Shown here one piece after another: positions 1 to 5,170 of a DNA stretch of 5,170 nt. Source of the DNA: Clostridia bacterium (GTDB lineage Bacteria; Bacillota; Clostridia; Oscillospirales; CAG-272); contig JAGDBW010000016.1 of the NCBI GenBank assembly GCA_017958845.1, positions 1-5,170 on the forward strand, in the 5' to 3' direction. Position numbers and translations under genes: made by a program. Under the pieces are notes generated by a model. It had not been told where the DNA came from, made no database searches, and saw nothing but the letters and a program-made list of their open reading frames with translations. Position 1 is the stretch's first letter, and the number at the start of each line of letters is the position of its first letter.

Positions 1-1878
1 CCCGAGGCCTTTGACGTGATCGAGCATCACCCCTCGTGGCTGGCCGACATCGCCGGCATCACCCGCAAGAAAGCCGCGGAGATCAACCGGGCTTTTTGCG
101 CGCAGAACGGTCTGCGCAAGCTGATGATGTACTTTTCGGACGAGCTGGGCGCCGTCTCTGTCTCGCGCATCTACAAAGAATGGGGCGACAAGGCCGCCGA
201 CATCATCCGGGAAAATCCGTATCGGCTCTGCGACGAGATCTACGGCATCGGCTTTGAGCGCGCGGACGCCGTGGCGCGCAAGATGGGTGTGGCGAGCGAC
301 TCGGAGTTTCGCATCGTGTCGGGCCTGCGCTATGCGCTGCAGGTCCAGGCGCGGCAGAACGGCCACACGGGACTGCCCCGGACGGAGCTGATCGCCGCCG
401 CCGCCGAGCGGCTGGGTCTGCCGACCGGGACGGTGGAACGGGTGCTGACGGAGATGATCGCTCAAAAGCACCTGCTGCCGCTCACGACCGACGAGGGCGA
501 GCTGATCTTTGACGAGGAGAACGACCGGGCCGAGCGCTACGTGGCCAAAAAACTGCACGAGCTCTCCGGCGCGTGCGAAGTGCTGCCCGACGCGGAGATC
601 GCGCAGCTGATCGGGACCAGCGAGGACGAGCGCGGCATCCGCTACGCCGCCAAACAGAAGCAGGCCATCCGCGAGGCGCTCTCCAACGGCGTGATGATCC
701 TGACCGGCGGCCCCGGCACGGGCAAGACCACCGTGGTCCAGGCCCTGATCCGCATCAGCCGCCGTATGGACCTGCCGGTGGCGCTGGCCGCGCCGACCGG
801 CCGCGCCGCCAAACGCCTCTCGGAGGCGACCGGTATGCCCGCGAGCACGATCCATCGGCTGCTGGAGATGGAAAAGACCGAGGAGGACGAGCGCTATCGC
901 TTTAAGCGCTGCGAGATGAACCCGCTGGACTGCAAGGTGCTGATCGTGGACGAGGCGTCCATGATCGACCTGCCGCTGATGGAGGGCCTGCTCCGCGCCT
1001 CGCCGCGCGGCACGCGCCTGATCCTGATCGGCGACGATCACCAGCTCCCGTCGGTCGGCTGCGGCAACGTCCTGCACGATATACTGGCGTCCGGGTGCTT
1101 TCCTTCCGTGTGTCTGACCGAGATCTTCCGACAGTCCGAGTCCTCGATGATCGTGGTCAACGCCCACCGCATCCTGCACGGGGAGATGCCGCTGCTCCAC
1201 ACCAAAAACGACGACTCGTTCTTCCTCGCCTGCGCGGACGACAAGCGGATCGTGGAGACGCTGCTGTCGCTACTCACGGTTCGGCTGCCGCGCGCCTACG
1301 GGCCGGACGTGCTGGAAAAGATCCAGATCATCACCCCCTCCCGCAAGGGGCAGGCCGGCACCGAGGCGCTCAACCCGGTCATCCGGGACAGGATCAACCC
1401 GCCGTCGGCAGACAAAAAGGAACTGCGCTTCAGGGACACGGTGTTCCGCGAAGGGGACAAGGTGATGCAGCTGCGCAACAACTATGACGCCGAGTGGAAG
1501 CGCGGAGCGACGACCGGGAGCGGCATCTACAACGGCGATATCGGGACCGTCACCCGCATCGACCCGACCGAGGGCGAGGTGGAGATCCTCTTTGACGACC
1601 GGGTGGTGTGCTATGACACGCCCATGCTGGAGGAGATCGAACACGCCTACGCCATCACGGTCCACAAGAGCCAGGGCAGCGAATATCCCATCGTGATCCT
1701 GCCGCTGTGCCGCTGCGCGCCGCTGCTGCGGACGCGCAACCTCTTTTATACCGCCCTGACGCGGGCCAAGGAGATGGTCATCATGGTCGGCTCGGAGGAG
1801 ATCGCGCGCGATATGGTCGACAGCGACCGGCAGGCCACCCGCTACACGGGCCTGAAAAAGCGGCTGCTCGACGGATAA
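1..1878 (+). CDS. recD2: RecD2-type ATP-dependent DNA helicase (RecD/TraA family, SF1B), 5' partial
   Basis: The reading frame is open from base 1 and ends at TAA 1876-1878 (625 codons). The GTG at 16 is only an internal in-frame codon: RecD2 proteins are usually about 700-800 aa, and the N-terminal OB-like region is missing, so the true start lies left of the window. Seen in order (residues counted from base 1): two helix-hairpin-helix-like stretches (about 10-30, and the GIGFERADAVA segment near 82-92); Walker A GGPGTGKTT at 236-244 (bases 706-732); Walker B VDEAS (bases 946-960); motif III GDDHQLPSVG (1030-1059); motif IV TEIFRQ (1117-1134); an SH3-like insert around bases 1430-1620; motif V ITVHKSQGSE (1654-1683); motif VI YTALTRAK (1747-1770). 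Known of the family: 5'-3' DNA unwinding in repair and replication-fork maintenance, acting without RecB or RecC. All helicase motifs look intact, so the protein is probably functional. Family assignment is near certain; the exact role in this organism is inferred. Confidence 0.95.
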   Translation, partial: PEAFDVIEHHPSWLADIAGITRKKAAEINRAFCAQNGLRKLMMYFSDELGAVSVSRIYKEWGDKAADIIRENPYRLCDEIYGIGFERADAVARKMGVASDSEFRIVSGLRYALQVQARQNGHTGLPRTELIAAAAERLGLPTGTVERVLTEMIAQKHLLPLTTDEGELIFDEENDRAERYVAKKLHELSGACEVLPDAEIAQLIGTSEDERGIRYAAKQKQAIREALSNGVMILTGGPGTGKTTVVQALIRISRRMDLPVALAAPTGRAAKRLSEATGMPASTIHRLLEMEKTEEDERYRFKRCEMNPLDCKVLIVDEASMIDLPLMEGLLRASPRGTRLILIGDDHQLPSVGCGNVLHDILASGCFPSVCLTEIFRQSESSMIVVNAHRILHGEMPLLHTKNDDSFFLACADDKRIVETLLSLLTVRLPRAYGPDVLEKIQIITPSRKGQAGTEALNPVIRDRINPPSADKKELRFRDTVFREGDKVMQLRNNYDAEWKRGATTGSGIYNGDIGTVTRIDPTEGEVEILFDDRVVCYDTPMLEEIEHAYAITVHKSQGSEYPIVILPLCRCAPLLRTRNLFYTALTRAKEMVIMVGSEEIARDMVDSDRQATRYTGLKKRLLDG

Positions 1879-1891
1879 GGTCCGCTTTTTT
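1872..1891 (+). terminator. Weak possible terminator overlapping the recD2 stop codon
   Basis: CGGAT (1872-1876) can pair with GTCCG (1880-1884, one G-T pair) around a 3-base loop, followed after one C by six T (1886-1891). The stem is only 5 bp and overlaps the stop codon, where ribosomes would interfere. Termination is therefore doubtful and read-through into the downstream gene is possible. Confidence 0.3.
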
Positions 1892-1910
1892 GCGCTTCTG
1901 GAGCGGGGTT

Positions 1911-1940
1911 TTGGCCAAATCGTTATATTTTGGATTTGAG
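1911..1940 (+). promoter_or_regulatory. AT-rich promoter-like patch upstream of the deacetylase gene
   Basis: This is a distinctly AT-rich island in GC-rich surroundings, 60-90 bp before the next start codon. TATATT at 1924-1929 resembles a -10 box (5 of 6), but no good -35 hexamer lies 16-18 bp upstream of it. TTGGCC at 1911-1916 could act as a -35 box only with a poor -10 near 1933-1938. The main support is base composition and position. Confidence 0.25.
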
Positions 1941-1987
1941 AAAGCGGCCGGGCGCGGCATGATCCGGCAGCGACATACAAGGACAAG

Positions 1988-1992
1988 AGGAG
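1988..1992 (+). promoter_or_regulatory. Ribosome binding site of the deacetylase gene
   Basis: AGGAG lies 7 bases before the ATG at 2000, inside a purine-rich run (1981-1997). It fixes that ATG as the start in preference to the in-frame ATG at 2015. Confidence 0.75.
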
Positions 1993-1999
1993 AGGGATC

Positions 2000-2845
2000 A
2001 TGGCAGAGTTTTATATGCGCTGGCCGGGCGGCCGGACCAAGGCGGCGACGTTCAGCTACGACGACGGCGTGGAGACCGACGTGGAGCTGATGAAGATCCT
2101 GCGGGACAACGGTCTGCGCGGGACGTTCAATATCAACTCGGGGCTGTTTGCGCCACAGGGCACGGTCTATCCGCCGGACGCCGTCCACCGCCGCATGACG
2201 CGGGACGCGGTGCTCGCCGCCTATGAGGGCGCGGATATGGAGGTGGCGATCCACGGGCTGACGCATCCGTTTCTCGAAAGCGTGCCGCGCGACCGCATGG
2301 TGTATGAGATCCTGCGCGACCGGGAGAACCTCGAGCAGATGTTCGGGCGGATCATCCGCGGCTGCGCCCTGCCCTACGGCACCTGCGACGACGCCGTGAC
2401 AGAGGCGCTGCGGGTGTGCGGGCTGGTCTACTGCCGCTACGCCAACCACAGCGGCCAAAGCACCCTGCCGTCCGACTGGATGGCGCTGGTGCCGACCGCG
2501 CATCACAGCGACCCCGCGCTGCCCGGGATCATCGAGAGGTTCCTCGCCGCGCCGGACAACCGCCCGCCGCAGCTGCTGTACGTGTGGGGACACTCCTACG
2601 AATTTTTGTTTGACAAGGGCAACAACACCTGGGCGGCCTTCCGCCGGATCTGCGAGACGGTAGGCGGCCGCGACGACGTGTGGTACGCGACCAACATCGA
2701 TATCGTGGACTATGAGCGCGCCTACCGCGCGCTGCGCGTGTCGCTGGACGGCCGGCTGGTCGAAAACCCGTCGGCTGTGCCGGTGTGGGTGTTTGCGTTC
2801 GGCCGGACCGTCGAGATCGGGCCGGGCGAGACGAAGACGATCTGA
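2000..2845 (+). CDS. Polysaccharide deacetylase family protein (NodB homology domain, carbohydrate esterase 4-like)
   Basis: This 281-aa protein has an ATG start supported by AGGAG at 1988-1992 and ends with TGA. The NodB core is recognisable: TFSYDDG at 17-23 (D21 the expected catalytic base, D22 a metal ligand), HGLTH at 85-89 (H85 and H89, expected metal ligands), PYG at 125-127, LLYVWGHSYEF with the expected second catalytic histidine H198, and a VWYATNIDIVDY segment near W228. Family knowledge: these enzymes use a divalent metal to remove acetyl groups from N- or O-acetylated sugars such as peptidoglycan GlcNAc, chitin oligomers or xylan; related members act on other amides. There is no signal peptide or membrane segment, so a cytoplasmic location and a small or intracellular substrate are inferred. 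Departures from the classical motifs: the Arg two residues before PYG is Ala (ALPYG), and the Ser/Thr after the first His of motif 2 is Gly. It lies 121 bp after recD2, ends at a strong terminator, and is probably a single-gene unit. The substrate cannot be told from sequence. Confidence 0.88.
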   Translation: MAEFYMRWPGGRTKAATFSYDDGVETDVELMKILRDNGLRGTFNINSGLFAPQGTVYPPDAVHRRMTRDAVLAAYEGADMEVAIHGLTHPFLESVPRDRMVYEILRDRENLEQMFGRIIRGCALPYGTCDDAVTEALRVCGLVYCRYANHSGQSTLPSDWMALVPTAHHSDPALPGIIERFLAAPDNRPPQLLYVWGHSYEFLFDKGNNTWAAFRRICETVGGRDDVWYATNIDIVDYERAYRALRVSLDGRLVENPSAVPVWVFAFGRTVEIGPGETKTI

Positions 2846-2893
2846 AAAGCCCGACGATCCGAGAGGCGCGGCCAAATATCATAAAAAGAAAAG

Positions 2894-2930
2894 AAAAAAC
2901 AAGGGACTGTCGGATGGTCCCTTGTTTTTT
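2894..2930. terminator. Strong bidirectional rho-independent terminator between convergent genes
   Basis: ACAAGGGAC (2899-2907) pairs perfectly with GTCCCTTGT (2917-2925) around a 9-base loop. The stem can extend through A 2894-2898 with T 2926-2930. On the + strand the hairpin ends in a run of six T (2925-2930), about 50 bases after the deacetylase stop. On the - strand it is followed by a long T-rich tract (complement of 2881-2899), about 100 bases after the YgjP-like stop. It can therefore serve both genes. Confidence 0.9.
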
Positions 2931-2959
2931 GTCTGTCGGGCGGACGCGGGAGAGGCGCG

Positions 2960-3043
2960 GCGGGCGGGTCTCTTCTTTTGTTTTTGCGCGGGCGGTTGTC
3001 GGCGGCGCTTTTTCCGCGGGCGGGCGCTTTTATCTTTCTTTTT
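2960..3043. repeat. Three degenerate 28-bp units with a GCGGGCGG core and T-rich tail
   Basis: GCGGGCGG begins at 2960, 2988 and 3016, exactly 28 bp apart. The first two units also share a T5 run at unit positions 22-26, and the third ends in a looser T-rich stretch (CTTTCTTTTT). The first two units agree at about 17 of 28 positions and the third is poorer. The array fills the gap between the bidirectional terminator and the end of the YgjP-like gene, and its last unit overlaps that gene's stop codon. It could be a decayed tandem duplication or chance in low-complexity GC/T-rich DNA. Most of the 184-bp gap (2846-3029) is accounted for by this stretch and the terminator. Confidence 0.35.
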
Positions 3044-3785
3044 TCTTTTCGGTTTCGCGCGCGGAGGCGCCGAGGACCGGGGCGAGGCGGCGCGCCTCGC
3101 GATGGTCGGGCAGCACCGCCGCGAGGTGGGCGTAGAAGGCGGGGCCGTGGTCCGGGCAGAGCAGGTGGGTCAGTTCGTGCGCGGCGACGTAGGTGAGAAA
3201 GGGACGCGGGGCAAAGAAGAGCGCGGTGGAAAAGTGCAGCTCGTGTTTGTCGGGCAGACAGCTGCCCCACTGGGCGCGCGTGTGGTTGACTCTGACGGTC
3301 GGATATGCCACCCCGTGTCGGGAAAAGTAGGGGAAAAGAGCGACGCACTGCGCCTGCATCTCGCGCAAAACGACCTCGCGCTGAAAGCGGGCGAGCAGCT
3401 TTCGGCGCGCTTCGTCGTCGGCGGGATCGGGCAGATATACGAAGAGCGTTTCGTTCTCCTCCACACAGCGGGGGCGGGCCGACGGCAGGACGGCGACGCG
3501 CAGGGCGCGGCCGAAACAGAGGATCGTGTCGCCGTCGCGCGCGTCGAGCGTGACCGGCGCGTGGGGACGGGCGAGGATCCCGTCTCTTTTGCGGGCGATA
3601 CGGGCGGCGTTGTCGGCGAGAAACGCCAGGACAGCCGCGCGTGAGAGGCCGCGCGGCACGGTGAGGGCGAGCGAGCCGTCGGGGCGGATGCGCAGGGTGA
3701 GGCGCTTGACCGCTTTGCGGATGACGGCGGCGCCGATCGTCTGCCCGTCGGGCAGGGTCAGGCGTTCTTGTTGCGGGTCGGGCAT
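3030..3785 (-). CDS. YgjP-like (DUF45, SprT-related) zinc metallopeptidase-domain protein
   Basis: This 251-aa protein reads right to left from ATG 3785-3783 to TAA 3032-3030. The start is chosen because a perfect AGGAG (3793-3797) lies 7 bases upstream. The frame stays open further upstream to 3929, but that extension would run through the ribosome binding site and the typA terminator. Seen: an N-terminal segment typical of the family (RKAVKRLTLRIRPDG and TVPRG, about residues 24-48), WGSC at 173-176, and the gluzincin signature HELTH at 203-207 followed by H213 in PDHG. This gives zinc ligands H203, H207, H213 and catalytic E204. Length fits the family (about 230-250 aa). YgjP-type proteins are widespread, presumably cytoplasmic, and lack a well-defined substrate; peptidase activity is inferred from the motif. 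The usual Arg before WGSC is Gln here (RAQWGSC), and the C-terminus is charged (ETEKKKER). The gene is codirectional with typA but separated from it by a terminator, so it is probably transcribed separately. No clear promoter was seen. Confidence 0.9.
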   Translation of the reverse strand: MPDPQQERLTLPDGQTIGAAVIRKAVKRLTLRIRPDGSLALTVPRGLSRAAVLAFLADNAARIARKRDGILARPHAPVTLDARDGDTILCFGRALRVAVLPSARPRCVEENETLFVYLPDPADDEARRKLLARFQREVVLREMQAQCVALFPYFSRHGVAYPTVRVNHTRAQWGSCLPDKHELHFSTALFFAPRPFLTYVAAHELTHLLCPDHGPAFYAHLAAVLPDHREARRLAPVLGASARETEKKKER

Positions 3786-3792
3786 GGCGGAT

Positions 3793-3797
3793 CTCCT
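3793..3797 (-). promoter_or_regulatory. Ribosome binding site of the YgjP-like gene
   Basis: On the - strand this reads AGGAG within AAAAGGAGA, 7 bases before the ATG at 3785-3783. It decides the start of the gene against the longer open frame reaching 3929. Confidence 0.85.
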
Positions 3798-3889
3798 TTT
3801 GAACTTGTCGGGTGGAAAAAAAGGCAAAAACGAGGGGGGTCCGGGCGATCCGGCGCCGTTTTGGCAGGATGCGGGGCGCGGGACGCGGC

Positions 3890-3926
3890 AAAAAGAGAAC
3901 AGCCGGAGGCGTCTACCGGCGGCTGT
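3890..3926 (-). terminator. Rho-independent terminator of typA
   Basis: Reading on the - strand just after the typA stop, ACAGCCG (3926-3920) pairs with CGGCTGT (3905-3899), a 7-bp stem with a 14-base loop. An interrupted T-tract TCTCTTTTT (3898-3890) follows. An alternative inner 5-bp stem, GCCGG/CCGGC (3902-3906 with 3916-3920), is also possible. An A-run precedes the hairpin (complement of 3929-3935), so some activity on the + strand is conceivable, but no + strand gene lies here. It separates typA from the YgjP-like gene. Confidence 0.7.
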
Positions 3927-3933
3927 CATTTTT

Positions 3934-5170
3934 TTATCGGGAGGCGGCGCGCAGGGCGGCCTGGGCTTTGAGCCGCGAGGCGGTGTCGAGGATCTGCTTG
4001 CGCAGGCGGACGGCTTTGGGCGTGATCTCGATCTGCTCGTCCGCGCAGATAAACTCGATGGCTTCTTCGAGCGAGAGCTGGCGCGGGGTGATGAGCGTCA
4101 GTTTTTCGTCCGCGCCGGTGGAGCGGATGGCGGTGAGATGCTTTTTTCGGCAGACGTTGACCGAGATGTCGCCGGGCTTGGGATTTTCGCCCACGATCAT
4201 GCCCTCGTAGACCTCGGTGGACGGGCCGACGAACATCGGGCCGCGGTCCTGCGCGTAGTAGAGGCCGTAGGAGGTGGTCTCGCCCGCCTCGGAGGCGACC
4301 AGCGAGCCGGTCAGGCGGGTCGTGATCTCGCCCTTGTAGGGTTCGTAGCCGCAAAAGACGGTGTTCATGATGCCCTCGCCGCGGGTGTCGGTCAGAAACT
4401 CGCTGCGGTAGCCGAACAGACAGCGGGTCGGGATGCGGTAGATGAGCCGCCGGCGGCTGCCGCGCAGCTGCATGTCCACCAGCTCGCCCTTGCGGGCTCC
4501 GAGCTTTTCGATCACGGTGCCGACCGCCTCCTCGGGCAGGTCGATCACGGCCTCTTCCATCGGCTCGCACCGGACCCCGTCGATCTCGCGCAGCAGCACG
4601 TGCGGGTTGGAGCAGGTCATCTCGTAGCCCTCGCGGCGCATGTTCTCGAGCAGGATCGAGAGATGCATCTCGCCGCGGCCGGAGACCAGGAACTGGTCGG
4701 TGGTCTCGCCGTCGCGCACCCGCAGGGAGACGTCGCGGAGCAGCTCGCGGTAGAGGCGCGCGCGCAGGTGGCGGGAGGTGACGTACTTTCCGTCCCGGCC
4801 GGCAAAGGGCGAGTCGTTGACCGAGACGGTCATCTCCAGCGTCGGCTCGCTGACCTTGACAAATTCGAGCGCTTCGGGGGAGCGGGGGTCGCAGACCGTG
4901 TCGCCGATGTTGATGTTCTCCGCCCCGGAAAAGCAGACGATGTCGCCCATCCTGGCTTCGGTGACCGGCTCGCGTTTGAGCCCGTCGAACTGGTAGATGG
5001 AGACGATGCGGGCGGGGGTGGGGGCGGCGTCGCTGTGGTAGTTGGTGATCGCGACGTTCATGTTTTGTTTCAGCACGCCGCGTTCGATGCGGCCGATGCC
5101 GATGCGGCCGACGTAGTCGTTGTAGTCGATGGAGGAGACCAGCATCTGCAGGGGCCCCTCGTCGTCGCCC
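3934..5170 (-). CDS. typA: TypA/BipA translational GTPase, C-terminal part (5' partial)
   Basis: The frame is open to the right edge and ends at TAA 3936-3934 (411 codons visible). The ATG at 5145 is internal: the residues before it (GPLQ, then MLVSSIDYNDYVGRIGIGRIERG) are the start of the EF-Tu-like domain II of TypA. Full TypA is about 600-615 aa, so the N-terminal G domain (about 200 aa) lies outside. In order, counted from 5169: domain II about 1-95; domain III about 105-185, with SPFAGRDGKYVTSR and VSGRGEMHLS (S163 at bases 4681-4683); domain V about 186-285, with LLREIDGVRCEP and GYRSEFLTDTRGEGIMN; then the TypA-specific C-terminal domain (QDRGPMFVGPSTEVYEGMIVGENP, KKHLTAIRSTGADE, LSLEEAIEFI, VRLRK). 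Known of the family: a ribosome-associated GTPase that helps 50S assembly and growth under cold or other stress. One conserved stretch is changed: PTRCLFGYR (residues 247-255) where PARGLIGYR is usual. The gene has its own terminator and appears intact. Confidence 0.96.
   Translation of the reverse strand, partial: GDDEGPLQMLVSSIDYNDYVGRIGIGRIERGVLKQNMNVAITNYHSDAAPTPARIVSIYQFDGLKREPVTEARMGDIVCFSGAENINIGDTVCDPRSPEALEFVKVSEPTLEMTVSVNDSPFAGRDGKYVTSRHLRARLYRELLRDVSLRVRDGETTDQFLVSGRGEMHLSILLENMRREGYEMTCSNPHVLLREIDGVRCEPMEEAVIDLPEEAVGTVIEKLGARKGELVDMQLRGSRRRLIYRIPTRCLFGYRSEFLTDTRGEGIMNTVFCGYEPYKGEITTRLTGSLVASEAGETTSYGLYYAQDRGPMFVGPSTEVYEGMIVGENPKPGDISVNVCRKKHLTAIRSTGADEKLTLITPRQLSLEEAIEFICADEQIEITPKAVRLRKQILDTASRLKAQAALRAASR

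Noticed and set aside
1781..2875. Long open frame on the - strand (364 codons) antisense to the deacetylase gene, and a similar one at 1270-2001
   Set aside because: The codons are low-complexity and rich in Arg, Ala, His and Pro, with no recognisable domain. These are typical mirror frames of GC-rich genes, and the + strand carries clear family motifs over the same bases.
2986..3031. GCGC...GCGC pairs followed by T runs as additional + strand terminators
   Set aside because: The stems are only 4 bp with long loops, and they lie downstream of a much stronger terminator.
2712..3644. 310-codon + strand frame crossing the deacetylase end, the terminator and the YgjP-like gene
   Set aside because: It runs straight through a strong terminator hairpin, has no recognisable domain and is antisense to a supported gene.
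3801..3889. Possible promoter for the YgjP-like gene in the T- and C-rich stretch (- strand)
   Set aside because: TTGCCT is present, but there is no acceptable -10 hexamer at proper spacing.
2722..3891. 389-codon - strand frame overlapping the YgjP-like gene
   Set aside because: It is Arg/Pro-rich and without motifs. The overlapping frame encodes HELTH-x5-H and WGSC with a proper ribosome binding site, so this one is a shadow.
3786..3929. 48-codon N-terminal extension of the YgjP-like protein
   Set aside because: It would overlap the typA terminator and put the AGGAG at 3793-3797 inside the coding region. Its sequence is unlike the family, and the ATG at 3785 has ideal ribosome binding site spacing.
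1..5170. Novel defence system or mobile island built from helicase, deacetylase and metallopeptidase genes
   Set aside because: All four genes belong to common chromosomal families, base composition looks uniform, the genes converge and are separated by terminators, and there are no transposase, integrase or terminal repeats.

Overview
The window is GC-rich (clearly above 60% by eye) and gene-dense. It has AGGAG-type ribosome binding sites and hairpin-plus-U-tract terminators. Together with a RecD2-type helicase and protein sequences that look most like clostridial ones, this suggests a high-GC member of the Firmicutes/Clostridia. That assignment is inference; no rRNA or other marker gene is present.

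Layout: two genes on the + strand converge on two genes on the - strand. (1) Bases 1-1878 (+) are the 3' part of recD2, an SF1 DNA helicase whose N-terminus lies left of the window. (2) Bases 1879-1999 are a short spacer with a weak hairpin/T-tract at the recD2 stop, an AT-rich promoter-like patch and a clear ribosome binding site. (3) Bases 2000-2845 (+) are a signal-less NodB-type polysaccharide deacetylase. (4) Bases 2846-3029 are the convergent intergenic region, with a strong hairpin flanked by an A-tract and a T-tract that should terminate transcription from both sides, followed by a GC-rich stretch with three GCGGGCGG cores exactly 28 bp apart. (5) Bases 3030-3785 (-) are a YgjP/DUF45-type zinc metallopeptidase-like protein. 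(6) Bases 3786-3933 hold its ribosome binding site and the terminator of the next gene. (7) Bases 3934-5170 (-) are the C-terminal two thirds of typA/bipA, whose GTPase domain lies right of the window.

The genes do not form an evident pathway. RecD2 (DNA repair), TypA (ribosome-associated GTPase) and the YgjP-like protein are housekeeping or widely conserved families, and the deacetylase is a stand-alone unit. Terminators separate the deacetylase from the YgjP-like gene, and the YgjP-like gene from typA, so at least three transcription units are likely. I found no mobile element, CRISPR array, tRNA or rRNA, and no convincing new system. The oddities are minor: motif substitutions in the deacetylase and in TypA, and the phased GC-rich repeat.
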